This document shows positions 34,500 to 43,090 of a stretch of 64,000 nucleotides of DNA, piece after piece. How positions within the stretch are numbered: position 1 is the stretch's first letter; every line of letters starts with the position of its first letter. The DNA is from Streptomyces davaonensis JCM 4913 (GTDB lineage: Bacteria > Actinomycetota > Actinomycetes > Streptomycetales > Streptomycetaceae), in assembly GCF_000349325.1 (NCBI RefSeq), contig NC_020504.1:5924053-5988052 (forward strand), written 5' to 3'. Below the pieces are notes generated by a model. It saw only the letters and a list, made by a program, of their open reading frames with translations. It was not told where the DNA came from and searched no databases. The position numbers were made by a program, and so were the translations under genes.

Positions 34500-34750
34500 G
34501 TATCTCGCGTTCCGATGAGATGGGCAGGGGCCGAGGAAACAGGGTAAACGCCGCCCACCCCCCTTCAGTAAGCCCAAGTACCGCCCAGCTTCGTCATAGC
34601 TGTGTCACAACACGAACGGTTCTTCGCCGGGCACGAGGGGTCACCGGGGCGGGTGTGCGCCGGGGGCGCCCGACGCCGCGCTGAGCTGCGTTCACTCCCT
34701 TACCGGGATTGCCTCCCCACACGAAGGGAAGATGCGGGATCATGTCTGGC

Positions 34751-35323
34751 ATGACCGAGGTGTCCTCGCTCACAGGGCGGTTGCTCGTGGCAACGCCCGC
34801 CCTGGCGGACCCGAACTTCGACCGCGCGGTGGTGCTCCTTCTCGACCACGACGAGGAGGGCTCGCTCGGCGTCGTCCTCAACCGTCCGACCCCGGTGGAC
34901 GTCGGCGACATCCTGGAGGGCTGGGGCGAGCTCGCGGGCGAGCCCGGGGTCGTCTTCCAGGGCGGTCCGGTCTCTCTCGACTCCGCCCTCGGTGTCGCCG
35001 TCATTCCCGGCGGGGCGAGCGGTGAGAGCGCCCCGCTCGGCTGGCGGCGGGTGCACGGCGCGATCGGTCTGGTCGATCTGGAGACCCCGCCCGAGCTGCT
35101 CGCCTCGGCCCTCGGCTCGCTGCGGATCTTCGCCGGGTACGCCGGCTGGGGGCCCGGTCAGCTGGAGGACGAGCTGGTGGAGGGCGCCTGGTACGTCGTG
35201 GAGTCGGAGCCGGGCGATGTCTCCTCGCCGGCCCCGGAGAGACTCTGGCGGGAGGTGCTGCGCCGCCAGCGCAACGAACTCGCGATGGTGGCCACGTATC
35301 CGGACGACCCTTCGCTCAACTGA
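34751..35323 (+). CDS. YqgE/AlgH family protein
   Basis: A 190-residue protein matching the YqgE/AlgH family throughout: SLTGRLLVATPALADPNFDR, VVLLLDHDEEGSLGVVLNRPT, VFQGGPVSLDSALGV, FAGYAGWGPGQLEDEL and GAWYVVES. The family has a known fold but no agreed function; AlgH was named for a link to alginate regulation in Pseudomonas. The start is either ATG 34742 or ATG 34751; the latter gives the usual N-terminus. It reads away from murA and is followed 30 bases later by the DUF3039 gene. Confidence 0.9.
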   Translation: MTEVSSLTGRLLVATPALADPNFDRAVVLLLDHDEEGSLGVVLNRPTPVDVGDILEGWGELAGEPGVVFQGGPVSLDSALGVAVIPGGASGESAPLGWRRVHGAIGLVDLETPPELLASALGSLRIFAGYAGWGPGQLEDELVEGAWYVVESEPGDVSSPAPERLWREVLRRQRNELAMVATYPDDPSLN

Positions 35324-35339
35324 CGCATGTGAGCTTCAG

Positions 35340-35345
35340 TACTCT
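35340..35345 (+). promoter_or_regulatory. -10-like box of the DUF3039 gene (candidate leaderless start)
   Basis: TACTCT ends eight bases before the ATG at 35354 and no ribosome binding site intervenes (TGGTTGTT). Confidence 0.45.
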
Positions 35346-35353
35346 TGGTTGTT

Positions 35354-35644
35354 ATGAGCACTCTTGAGCCCGAGCGCGGGACTGGTACGGGGACCCTCGT
35401 AGAGCCGACGCCGCAGGTGTCCCACGGCGACGGCGACCACGAGCGCTTCGCCCACTACGTCCAGAAGGACAAGATCATGGCGAGCGCCCTCGACGGGACC
35501 CCCGTCGTGGCGCTGTGCGGCAAGGTCTGGGTGCCCGGCCGCGATCCGAAGAAGTACCCGGTGTGTCCCATGTGCAAGGAGATCTACGAGTCCATGGGCG
35601 CCGGCGGCGACGACAAGGGCAAGGGCGGCGACAAGAAGAAGTAG
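35354..35644 (+). CDS. DUF3039 protein
   Basis: A 96-residue cytoplasmic protein of the actinobacteria-specific DUF3039 family. The conserved core is HERFAHYVQKDKIMASALDG followed by VVALCGKVWVPGRDPKKYPV and CPMCKEIYE, whose three cysteines probably bind zinc. The tail is Gly/Lys/Asp-rich. Function is unknown. The start at 35354 follows a -10-like box rather than a ribosome binding site. A large hairpin ends the transcript. Confidence 0.88.
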   Translation: MSTLEPERGTGTGTLVEPTPQVSHGDGDHERFAHYVQKDKIMASALDGTPVVALCGKVWVPGRDPKKYPVCPMCKEIYESMGAGGDDKGKGGDKKK

Positions 35645-35670
35645 TCCCGCTGCTCCTCGTCTGAAGTTCT

Positions 35671-35716
35671 CGAAGGCCCCCGGGGCGCGCTTTGTGGCGC
35701 GATCCGGGGGCCTTCG
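35671..35716 (+). terminator. Terminator of the yqgE-DUF3039 unit
   Basis: A 13-bp outer stem (35671-35683 with 35704-35716) enclosing an inner GCGC/GCGC stem with loop around TTTGTG. Located 27 bases after the DUF3039 stop. Confidence 0.75.
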
Positions 35717-35803
35717 TGTGTCACGAAGTGGTTGAGACCTCTTGTCGTCGTGTTCATGTAGTCCCTAGCCTCCGGTTTGTTGTTGTGCAGAGCAAAACAG
35801 TCA

Positions 35804-35818
35804 TTGCATATGTTGCAA
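35804..35818. promoter_or_regulatory. TTGCA-N5-TGCAA operator candidate before the sugar importer
   Basis: A perfect 5-base inverted repeat around TATGT, 18 bases before the ATG of the solute-binding protein and overlapping an AT-rich leader. It looks like a LacI-, ROK- or GntR-type operator. The DasR consensus (ACTGGTCTAGACCAGT) is not present, which is notable for a putative chito-sugar operon. Confidence 0.5.
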
Positions 35819-35836
35819 CGCTCGGAGGATTGCTCC

Positions 35837-37129
35837 ATGAAGCTCCCCGCCCGTCTGGCCGTGCTCCTCGCCGTCATGGCCGCCACCGCCTGCGCGCCCC
35901 AGACGTCCGACAACTCCGCGTCCGACAAGGACGAGCAGACCGGCACCCTGCGCGTCTGGCTCTTCCAGGAGGTCAGCAACCAGCCCAAGGAGAAGGTCGT
36001 CGACTCCGTCCTCGCGGCCTTCGAGAAGGCGCACAAGGACACGAAGGTCACCGTCGAGTACATCCCCGTCGAGACCCGCGCCCAGCGCATCAAGGCCGCC
36101 TTCAACGACCCCAAGAGCGCGCCCGACGTCATCGAGTACGGCAACACCGACACCGCCGGCTACGTGAAGGACGGCGGACTCCTCGACGTCACCGAGGAGT
36201 TCCGCGACTGGCCCGAGGCCAAGGACACCGACCCCACCGCCAGGCAGTCGGTCACGGTGGACGGCAAGGTCTACGGCGCCCCCTACTTCGTCGGCGTCCG
36301 CGCGCTGTACTACCGCACGGACGTCTTCGACGAACTCGGGCTCGAAGTCCCGAGGACCCAGGCCGAGCTGATCTCCACGGCGAAGGAGATACGGGCCGAG
36401 AAGCCGGAGCTGTACGGCCTCGCCGTGGGCGGCGCCTACACCTACGGCGCGATGCCCTTCGTCTGGTCCAACGGCGGCGAACTGGCCACCGGCAAGGGCG
36501 GCTCGTACGCCTCCGCCATCGACAGCGCCGCCGCGCAGAAGGGCATCAAGGCGTACACGTCGTTGTTCGGCGACGACAACTGCCCGGCCGCGACCTGCGC
36601 CGGCATGGGCGGCAACGACACCGTGACGGCGTTCGCCTCCGGCAAGGCCGGGATGGCGATCGGCGGGGACTTCAGCCACGCCGCGGTGGAGGCCGGGAAG
36701 GTCAAGGGCAAGTACGCGGTCGTCCCGCTGCCCGGGGTGAAGGAGGGGGAGATCGCTCCCGCCTTCGCGGGCGGCAACAACATCGGCGTACTGAAGAGCA
36801 CGACGCACCGCACGCTCGCGGTGGACCTGATGAAGCGGCTCGCCTCCAAGAAGACGCAGGCCTCGATGTTCGACGCGATGGGCTTCCTGCCGACCTACTC
36901 CGACGTACGGCAGCAGGCGGCGGCGAAGGAGCCGTTCGTGAAGCCGTTCGTGCAAACCCTGGGTTCGGGCACGAAGTTCGTCCCGGCGTCTCCCGCGTGG
37001 GCCCAGATCGACTCCTCGCTGGTGCTGCCGACGATGTTCCAGGAGATCGTGAGCGGCAAGAAGACGGTGGCGGCAGCCTCCAAGGACGCGGCAGCGAAGA
37101 TGAATGACGCGTTCGGGTCCCTCGGGTGA
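35837..37129 (+). CDS. ABC sugar importer, solute-binding lipoprotein
   Basis: A 430-residue family 1 extracellular sugar-binding protein. The signal peptide ends with a lipobox (ATAC, Cys19). The mature protein begins with LRVWLFQEVSNQPKEKVVDS and carries the usual PDVIEYGNTD, GKVYGAPYFVGVRALYYRTD and FASGKAGMAIGGDF segments. The ATG at 35837 has GGAGGA seven bases upstream. It heads a four-gene unit (binding protein, two permeases, GH20 hexosaminidase), so the ligand is probably an N-acetylglucosamine oligomer. No ATPase is encoded; a shared MsiK-type ATPase elsewhere is expected. Confidence 0.9.
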   Translation: MKLPARLAVLLAVMAATACAPQTSDNSASDKDEQTGTLRVWLFQEVSNQPKEKVVDSVLAAFEKAHKDTKVTVEYIPVETRAQRIKAAFNDPKSAPDVIEYGNTDTAGYVKDGGLLDVTEEFRDWPEAKDTDPTARQSVTVDGKVYGAPYFVGVRALYYRTDVFDELGLEVPRTQAELISTAKEIRAEKPELYGLAVGGAYTYGAMPFVWSNGGELATGKGGSYASAIDSAAAQKGIKAYTSLFGDDNCPAATCAGMGGNDTVTAFASGKAGMAIGGDFSHAAVEAGKVKGKYAVVPLPGVKEGEIAPAFAGGNNIGVLKSTTHRTLAVDLMKRLASKKTQASMFDAMGFLPTYSDVRQQAAAKEPFVKPFVQTLGSGTKFVPASPAWAQIDSSLVLPTMFQEIVSGKKTVAAASKDAAAKMNDAFGSLG

Positions 37130-38016
37130 CCTCGGTGACCCACCGCAAGACCTGGACTCCCTGGCTCTATCTCGCTCCTGCTCTCGTCGTCCTCGGCGGC
37201 CTCCTCGCCTACCCCATCTACCAGCTCGGCCTGATCTCCCTCTTCCACTACACCCAGGCCCAGGTCAGTGGTGGGGAGCCGAGCACCTTCGAGGGGTTCG
37301 GGAACTATGCCGAGCTGTTCGGGGACTCCCAGTTCTGGGAAGTCCTGCTGGCCACCGTGGTGTTCGCGGCGGCCTGTGTGGTGTCGACGCTCGCTGTCGG
37401 GTGCGCGCTCGCCGTGCTGCTCACCCGGGTGCGGGCCGTGCCGCGGCTCGCGCTGATGCTGGCGGCGCTCGGGGCCTGGGCCACCCCGGCCGTCACCGGG
37501 TCGACCGTGTGGCTGTTCCTGTTCGACGCCGACTTCGGGCCCGTGAACCGGGTGCTGGGCCTCGGCGACCACTCCTGGACGTACGGGAGGTTCAGCGCCT
37601 TCTTTCTCGTCCTGCTCGAAGTGGTGTGGTGCTCCTTCCCGTTCGTGATGGTCACCGTCTACGCCGGGATCCGCGCCGTGCCCGGCGAGGTGCTGGAGGC
37701 CGCCGCGCTGGACGGCGCCTCCCAGTGGCGGATCTGGCGCTCGGTGCTCGCGCCGATGCTGCGGCCGATCCTGGTCGTGGTCACCATCCAGTCCGTCATC
37801 TGGGACTTCAAGGTGTTCACCCAGATCTACGTCATGACCAACGGCGGCGGCATCGCGGGCCAGAACCTGGTCCTCAACGTGTACGCCTACCAGAAGGCGT
37901 TCGCCTCCTCGCAGTACAGCCTCGGCTCGGCGATCGGCATCGTGATGCTGCTGATCCTGCTCGCGGTGACGCTCGGGTACCTGCGACTGCTGCGCCGCCA
38001 GGGGGAGGAGCTGTGA
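37126..38016 (+). CDS. ABC sugar importer, permease 1 (MalF type)
   Basis: A 296-residue permease with six membrane helices. The EAA loop that contacts the ATPase is EVLEAAALDGASQWRIWRSV. The start GTG overlaps the stop of the binding-protein gene (GTGA), so the two are coupled. It forms the channel together with the next gene's product. Confidence 0.92.
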   Translation: MTSVTHRKTWTPWLYLAPALVVLGGLLAYPIYQLGLISLFHYTQAQVSGGEPSTFEGFGNYAELFGDSQFWEVLLATVVFAAACVVSTLAVGCALAVLLTRVRAVPRLALMLAALGAWATPAVTGSTVWLFLFDADFGPVNRVLGLGDHSWTYGRFSAFFLVLLEVVWCSFPFVMVTVYAGIRAVPGEVLEAAALDGASQWRIWRSVLAPMLRPILVVVTIQSVIWDFKVFTQIYVMTNGGGIAGQNLVLNVYAYQKAFASSQYSLGSAIGIVMLLILLAVTLGYLRLLRRQGEEL

Positions 38017-38858
38017 ATCTTCTTCGAGGCCTTGTGGCCCGCCCGTGGCGGTTCGCCGCGGAAGCGACCGCGCTGCTGATCGCGGCGGTCGTCGCCTTCC
38101 CGCTGTACTGGATGGTGCTCAGCGCCTTCAAACCGGCCGGCGAGATCGAGTCGACCGAGGCGCGGCCCTGGACGACGGCGCCCTCGCTGGACTCCTTTCG
38201 GCGCGTGTTCGAGCAGCAGGAATTCGGTCGATATTTCGTCAACAGCCTTGTTGTCGCGGGCTCGGTGGTGGTCGCCTCGGCACTCATCGCGTTTCTAGCG
38301 GCGACCGCCGTGACCCGATTCCGGTTCCGCTTCCGGACCACCTTGCTGATCATGTTTCTGGTGGCCCAGATGGTGCCCGTGGAAGCCCTCACGATCCCCT
38401 TGTTCTTCCTCATGCGGGACGCCGGTCAGCTCAACACCCTGGGCTCGCTGATCCTGCCCCACATCGCCTTCTCGCTGCCGTTCGCGATCTGGATGCTGCG
38501 CGGTTTCGTGAAAGCGGTTCCGGAGGCCCTGGAGGAGGCCGCGTACCTCGACGGGGCGAGCCGGGCGCGATTCCTGTGGCAGATCCTTTTCCCGCTCGTG
38601 CTGCCCGGCCTGGTCGCCACGAGCGTCTTTTCCTTCATCTCGGCCTGGAACGACTTCCTCTTCGCCAAGTCGTTCATCATCAGCGACACTTCGCAGTCGA
38701 CGCTGCCGATGGCGCTGCTGGTCTTCTACAAGCCGGACGAGCCGGACTGGGGCGGTGTGATGGCCGCGTCGACGGTGATGACGATTCCGGTGCTGGTGTT
38801 CTTCGTACTCGTGCAGCGACGCCTGGTCTCGGGGCTGGGCGGAGCGGTTAAGGACTGA
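38013..38858 (+). CDS. ABC sugar importer, permease 2 (MalG type)
   Basis: A 281-residue permease with six membrane helices and EAA loop EALEEAAYLDGASRARFLWQ. It begins at a GTG overlapping the stop of permease 1 (GTGA); the upstream open frame is a shadow. It shares the channel with permease 1. One base separates its stop from the next gene's start codon. Confidence 0.92.
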   Translation: MNLLRGLVARPWRFAAEATALLIAAVVAFPLYWMVLSAFKPAGEIESTEARPWTTAPSLDSFRRVFEQQEFGRYFVNSLVVAGSVVVASALIAFLAATAVTRFRFRFRTTLLIMFLVAQMVPVEALTIPLFFLMRDAGQLNTLGSLILPHIAFSLPFAIWMLRGFVKAVPEALEEAAYLDGASRARFLWQILFPLVLPGLVATSVFSFISAWNDFLFAKSFIISDTSQSTLPMALLVFYKPDEPDWGGVMAASTVMTIPVLVFFVLVQRRLVSGLGGAVKD

Positions 38859-38859
38859 C

Positions 38860-40500
38860 GTGACTTCACTGACGGAACTGATTCCGGCACCCTTGAGTGT
38901 CCAGCCGTACAGCGAGCAGGTCTTCGTGCTCGACGAGGACACCACGCTCACCGCGGGACCGGGTGTGGGCAGCGCGGAACGCTGGCTGCGCACGACCTTG
39001 CAGGCGGCCACCGGACTGCCGCTCCGCCAGGGCGAACCCGGCCCGCCGGGACGAGCCGCGCTGAACTCGATCGAGCTGCGCCACGACCACACGCTCCCCC
39101 CCGGGTCGTATCGGATCACCGTCCGCGACCACCGCGCCCTGATCAAGAGCGGCGACGAGGCCGGTGCCTTCCACGGCGCGCAGACGCTGCGTCAGCTGCT
39201 CGGCCCCGACGCCTTCCGGCGGGCGCACCTCGGGCGCACAGAGTGGGAGCTGCCCGAGGTCGAGATCCAGGACGCGCCCCGCTTCCGCTGGCGCGGCCTC
39301 ATGCTCGACGTCGCCCGGCATTTCCTGCCCAAGGACCAGGTTCTGCGCTACCTGGACCTGATGGCCGCGCACAAACTCAACGTCCTCCACTTCCACTTGA
39401 CCGACGATCAGGGCTGGCGCGTGGAGATCAAGAAGTACCCCCGGCTCACCGAGGCCGGATCCTGGCGGGCACGCACGAAATTCGGCCACCGTGCCTCCGA
39501 GCTGTGGGAGGAGAAGCCGCACGGTGGCCACTACACCCAGGACGACATCCGCGAGATCGTCGCCTACGCCGCCGAGCGGCATATCACCGTCGTCCCCGAA
39601 ATCGACGTACCCGGCCACTCGCAGGCCGCCATCGCCGCGTACCCGGAACTCGGCAACACCGACATCATCGACACGACCTCCCTGACCGTCTGGGACAACT
39701 GGGGAATCTCCGCCAACGTACTCGCCCCCACTGACAACACCCTGCGCTTCTACGAGGGGGTCTTCGAGGAACTCCTCGATCTGTTCCCCTCCGAGTTCAT
39801 CCATGTCGGCGGCGACGAATGCCCGAAGGACCAGTGGCGGCAGTCACCGACGGCACAGGCGCGCATCCGGGAACTCGGACTCGCCGACGAGGACGAACTC
39901 CAGGCGTGGTTCATCGCGCACTTCGACGAGTGGCTCTCCGAACGCGGGCGCCGCCTCATCGGCTGGGACGAGATCCTGGAGGGCGGCCTCGCCAAGGGCG
40001 CGGCGGTTTCCTCGTGGCGCGGATACGCGGGCGGGATCGCCGCCGCCCGCTCCGGCCACGACGTCGTCATGTGCCCCGAACAGTACGTGTACTTGGACCA
40101 CCGCCAGGCCGCGGGAGAGGAGGAGCCGGTCCCCATCGGGTACGTCCGCACCCTGGAGGACGTCTACCGGTTCGAGCCCGTTCCGGCCGATCTGACCCCG
40201 CAGGAGGCGGCGCACGTCATCGGCACGCAGGCCAATGTGTGGACCGAGGTGATGGAGAACCCCGCGCGGGTGGACTACCAGGCGTTTCCGCGTCTTTCGG
40301 CCTTCGCCGAGGTGGCCTGGAGTCGTCTGCCCGCCCCGGACCAGCGGGACTTCGCCGACTTCGAGCGGCGGATGACGGCGCATTACGCCCGCCTGGACGC
40401 CCTCGGTGTCTCCTACCGCCCGCCCGCCGGGCCGCACCCCTGGCAACGGCGCCCCGGAGTGCTCGGCCGACCCCTGGACGGAGCGCCCCCGAACAGGTAG
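38860..40500 (+). CDS. GH20 beta-N-acetylhexosaminidase
   Basis: A 546-residue glycoside hydrolase. An N-terminal GH20b-like domain (~1-130) is followed by the catalytic barrel: FRWRGLMLDVARHFLP, HLTDDQGWRVEIKKYPRL, VVPEIDVPGHSQAAIAAYPE and the catalytic Asp319-Glu320 in HVGGDECPK. It removes terminal GlcNAc (or GalNAc) by substrate-assisted catalysis. No signal peptide is visible, so it probably acts in the cytoplasm on oligosaccharides brought in by the coupled ABC importer. The GTG start lies one base after the permease stop. Confidence 0.93.
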   Translation: MTSLTELIPAPLSVQPYSEQVFVLDEDTTLTAGPGVGSAERWLRTTLQAATGLPLRQGEPGPPGRAALNSIELRHDHTLPPGSYRITVRDHRALIKSGDEAGAFHGAQTLRQLLGPDAFRRAHLGRTEWELPEVEIQDAPRFRWRGLMLDVARHFLPKDQVLRYLDLMAAHKLNVLHFHLTDDQGWRVEIKKYPRLTEAGSWRARTKFGHRASELWEEKPHGGHYTQDDIREIVAYAAERHITVVPEIDVPGHSQAAIAAYPELGNTDIIDTTSLTVWDNWGISANVLAPTDNTLRFYEGVFEELLDLFPSEFIHVGGDECPKDQWRQSPTAQARIRELGLADEDELQAWFIAHFDEWLSERGRRLIGWDEILEGGLAKGAAVSSWRGYAGGIAAARSGHDVVMCPEQYVYLDHRQAAGEEEPVPIGYVRTLEDVYRFEPVPADLTPQEAAHVIGTQANVWTEVMENPARVDYQAFPRLSAFAEVAWSRLPAPDQRDFADFERRMTAHYARLDALGVSYRPPAGPHPWQRRPGVLGRPLDGAPPNR

Positions 40501-40603
40501 TGGAGAAAACCGGCAGGGTCACCGAAGAGAGGCAATTCGCGCGCACCGGCGATGCCGTACGAAAACGGACCATCTCCCCGGTGAAGTGGGCGAATGCCTC
40601 CTA

Positions 40604-40628
40604 GCGGACCCCCGCGTTCGGGTCCCGC
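40604..40628 (+). terminator. Weak hairpin after the hexosaminidase gene
   Basis: GCGGACCC (40604-40611) pairs with GGGTCCCGC (40620-40628) with one bulge. It lies ~100 bases beyond the stop, before the molybdenum hydroxylase operon. Modest stability. Confidence 0.4.
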
Positions 40629-40724
40629 GAAGATGTGCCAGAGTTGCCACGTCCGCCCTGTCAGCACGTACCGTACGGCAGCAACAGGTGGGACCAGGTG
40701 GGGCAGCGGGAAGGGGCAGCCGGT

Positions 40725-41618
40725 TTGACCACGCACGCACCGCAGGCGGCGCAGGCCGTCACGCTGCCCACGACGCTGGACGAGGCCGTGGCGGCGCTCA
40801 CCGCCATGCCCGCCGCCGTTCCGGTGGCCGGCGGCACCGATCTGATGGCCGCCGTCAACTCCGGGCAGCTCAGGCCCGCCGCGCTGGTCGGCCTCGGCCG
40901 GATCAGCGAGATCCGCGGCTGGCAGTACCAGGACGGACACGCCCTGCTCGGGGCCGGACTCACGCACGCGCGCATGGGCCGCCCCGACTTCGCCGCCCTG
41001 ATCCCGGCGCTCGCCGCGTCCGCGCGCGCGGCGGGCCCGCCGCAGATCCGCAACGCCGGCACCCTCGGCGGCAACATCGCCAGCGCCGCCCCCACCGGCG
41101 ATGCGCTGCCGGTGCTGGCCGCCCTGGAAGCGACGCTGATCATCGCGGGCCCGGGCGGCGCCCGCGGGGAGATCCCGGTGTCGCATCTGCTGGCCGGAGT
41201 GGAGATGCTGCGGCCCGGCGAACTCATCGGCTACGTGCGCGTGCCGCTGCTGCACGCCCCCCAGGTCTTCCTCAAGGCGACCGGCCGCACCGGACCCGGG
41301 CGCGCCATGGCCTCCGTGGCGCTGGTCCTCGACCCCGCGCGGCGGGGCGTGCGGTGCGCCGTGGGCGCCATAGCGCCGATGCCGCTCAGGCCCCTGGAGG
41401 CCGAGCAGTGGGTCGCGCAACTGATCGACTGGGACAACGACCGCGCCATCGTCCCGGAGGCGCTGACCGCCTTCGGCGAGTACGTCGCCGCGGCCTGCAT
41501 CCCCGACCCCGCGCCGGCCGAGGACGGCTCCGTGGAGCCGCTGCCGCCCGCCGTACTGCACCTGCGGCGCACCGTCGCCGCGCTGGCCCGACGAGCACTG
41601 GGGAGGGCGCTGTCGTGA
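40725..41618 (+). CDS. Molybdenum hydroxylase, FAD-binding (CoxM-type) subunit
   Basis: A 297-residue flavoprotein subunit of the xanthine dehydrogenase/CO dehydrogenase family. FAD-contact motifs are AAVPVAGGTDLMAAVNSGQL and IRNAGTLGGNIASAAPTGD; the C-terminal CODH-flavoprotein domain follows. It passes electrons from the iron-sulphur subunit to an acceptor. The TTG at 40725 is chosen because AAGGGG lies eight bases upstream. Its stop overlaps the next start (GTGA), giving the order FAD - FeS - Mo subunit. Confidence 0.9.
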   Translation: MTTHAPQAAQAVTLPTTLDEAVAALTAMPAAVPVAGGTDLMAAVNSGQLRPAALVGLGRISEIRGWQYQDGHALLGAGLTHARMGRPDFAALIPALAASARAAGPPQIRNAGTLGGNIASAAPTGDALPVLAALEATLIIAGPGGARGEIPVSHLLAGVEMLRPGELIGYVRVPLLHAPQVFLKATGRTGPGRAMASVALVLDPARRGVRCAVGAIAPMPLRPLEAEQWVAQLIDWDNDRAIVPEALTAFGEYVAAACIPDPAPAEDGSVEPLPPAVLHLRRTVAALARRALGRALS

Positions 41619-43090
41619 CCGACGACCGGCAAGGAGAGGGCGCCCCGCAGGGCGCGAGCCGCTGGGACCCGCTGCCCCAGGGCGACTACGACGACGGCGC
41701 CACCGCCTTCGTCAAGCTTCCCGAGGGCGGTATCGACGCCCTGCTGGCCTCCACCGACAGCCCGCTGGCCGCGCCCGGCCACGGCTATGTGCCTCCGCCC
41801 ATAACGGTCACGCCCGCCACCACCGCGGGCACCGACCCGGCGGCCACCGGCACCTGGTCGATCCCCGCGGGCGGCGTCCAGTGGCCCGAGGCGGGCACCG
41901 GCCCCGAGGAGACCGGCAACGACCGGTTCACGTACAACCCCGGCGCCACCGGACAGTGGAACTTCGAGGACGCCCAGGCCGACGGACCGGCGCCCGGACA
42001 CGACGTCACGGGCCAGTGGTCGATCCCCGTCGCGGACGGCGACCTTCCGGACGAATCGGGCGAGTTCACCACCTCGTCGCTGGTCGAGCAGTGGGGCGGC
42101 AACCCGCCCGCCACCCTGCCCGGCGGCGCGGCCGCCCCCTGGGCGACCCAGCCGACGGAGGCGAACGAGCAGACCCAGGCGGGCCAGTCGATCCAGGCGA
42201 TCGGCGAGCCGTGGGGACGCCCGGCCGACGAGCCGACGCAGCAGGCCGACCCGCAGGGGCACCTGCCCGCCGACGCCGCCCCGGTCGTGGCACCGGACGA
42301 GGCTGAGGCTCCAGAAGCCCCTGAAGGCGCCTCAGATGCCTCCCAGGGCGCTCCGGAGGCTCCTGGGGCGGACGGGGCCGACGAGGGCGCCCAGGAGGCC
42401 GAGGAGGCCGCCGAGGGCGCTGTGGCCGGGCCCGACGAGGACGCCGCCCAGCCGTCCTCGATGATCGGCGAGGAACACCCCCTCGCCTCCTACGTCTTGC
42501 GCGTCAACGGCGTCGACCGGCCGGTCACCGACGCCTGGATCGGCGAGTCGCTGCTGTACGTGCTGCGCGAGCGGCTCGGGCTCGCGGGCGCCAAGGACGG
42601 CTGCTCGCAGGGCGAGTGCGGGGCGTGCAACGTCCAGGTCGACGGACGGCTCGTCGCCTCCTGCCTGGTGCCCGCCGTGACCGCCGCCGGCGCCGAGGTC
42701 CGTACCGTCGAGGGCCTCGCCGCCGACGGACAGCCCTCCGACGTGCAGCGCGCGCTCGCCCGGTGCGGCGCCGTCCAGTGCGGCTTCTGCGTGCCTGGCA
42801 TGGCGATGACCGTGCACGACCTGCTGGAGGGCAACCCCGCCCCGACCGAGCTGGAGACCCGCCAGGCGCTCTGCGGCAACCTGTGCCGCTGCTCCGGCTA
42901 CCGCGGTGTCGTCGAGGCCGTCAAGGAGGTCGTCGCCGAACGCGAGGCGCACAGCGCCGCCGACGCCGACCCGGACGAGGCCCGCATCCCGCACCAGGCG
43001 GGCCCCGGAGCAGGCGGCGTCCACCCGTCCGCCCTGGACCCCACCACCCCGCATGACCAGCAGTACGGCCAGGACGGAGGCCAGGCGTGA
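41615..43090 (+). CDS. Molybdenum hydroxylase, [2Fe-2S] subunit with long repetitive N-terminal extension
   Basis: A 491-residue protein. The C-terminal ~200 residues are a normal CoxS-type subunit: the plant-type cluster uses Cys330, Cys335, Cys338 and Cys350 (GCSQGECGAC), and the second cluster uses CGAVQCGFC and CGNLCRCSGY. The first ~285 residues are unusual: Pro/Glu/Ala-rich and acidic, with recurring Trp motifs TGTWSIP, TGQWNFE and TGQWSIP and a Gln-rich stretch. Typical CoxS subunits are ~160-200 residues. The GTG at 41615 overlaps the FAD-subunit stop, supporting this start. The extension could be a docking or scaffold region; there is no signal peptide. Confidence 0.88.
   Translation: MTDDRQGEGAPQGASRWDPLPQGDYDDGATAFVKLPEGGIDALLASTDSPLAAPGHGYVPPPITVTPATTAGTDPAATGTWSIPAGGVQWPEAGTGPEETGNDRFTYNPGATGQWNFEDAQADGPAPGHDVTGQWSIPVADGDLPDESGEFTTSSLVEQWGGNPPATLPGGAAAPWATQPTEANEQTQAGQSIQAIGEPWGRPADEPTQQADPQGHLPADAAPVVAPDEAEAPEAPEGASDASQGAPEAPGADGADEGAQEAEEAAEGAVAGPDEDAAQPSSMIGEEHPLASYVLRVNGVDRPVTDAWIGESLLYVLRERLGLAGAKDGCSQGECGACNVQVDGRLVASCLVPAVTAAGAEVRTVEGLAADGQPSDVQRALARCGAVQCGFCVPGMAMTVHDLLEGNPAPTELETRQALCGNLCRCSGYRGVVEAVKEVVAEREAHSAADADPDEARIPHQAGPGAGGVHPSALDPTTPHDQQYGQDGGQA

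Noticed and set aside
40406..43090. 894-codon frame suggesting a larger iron-sulphur fusion protein
   Set aside because: The part before 41615 overlaps the hexosaminidase and FAD-subunit genes; GTGA coupling and a ribosome binding site place the start at 41615.
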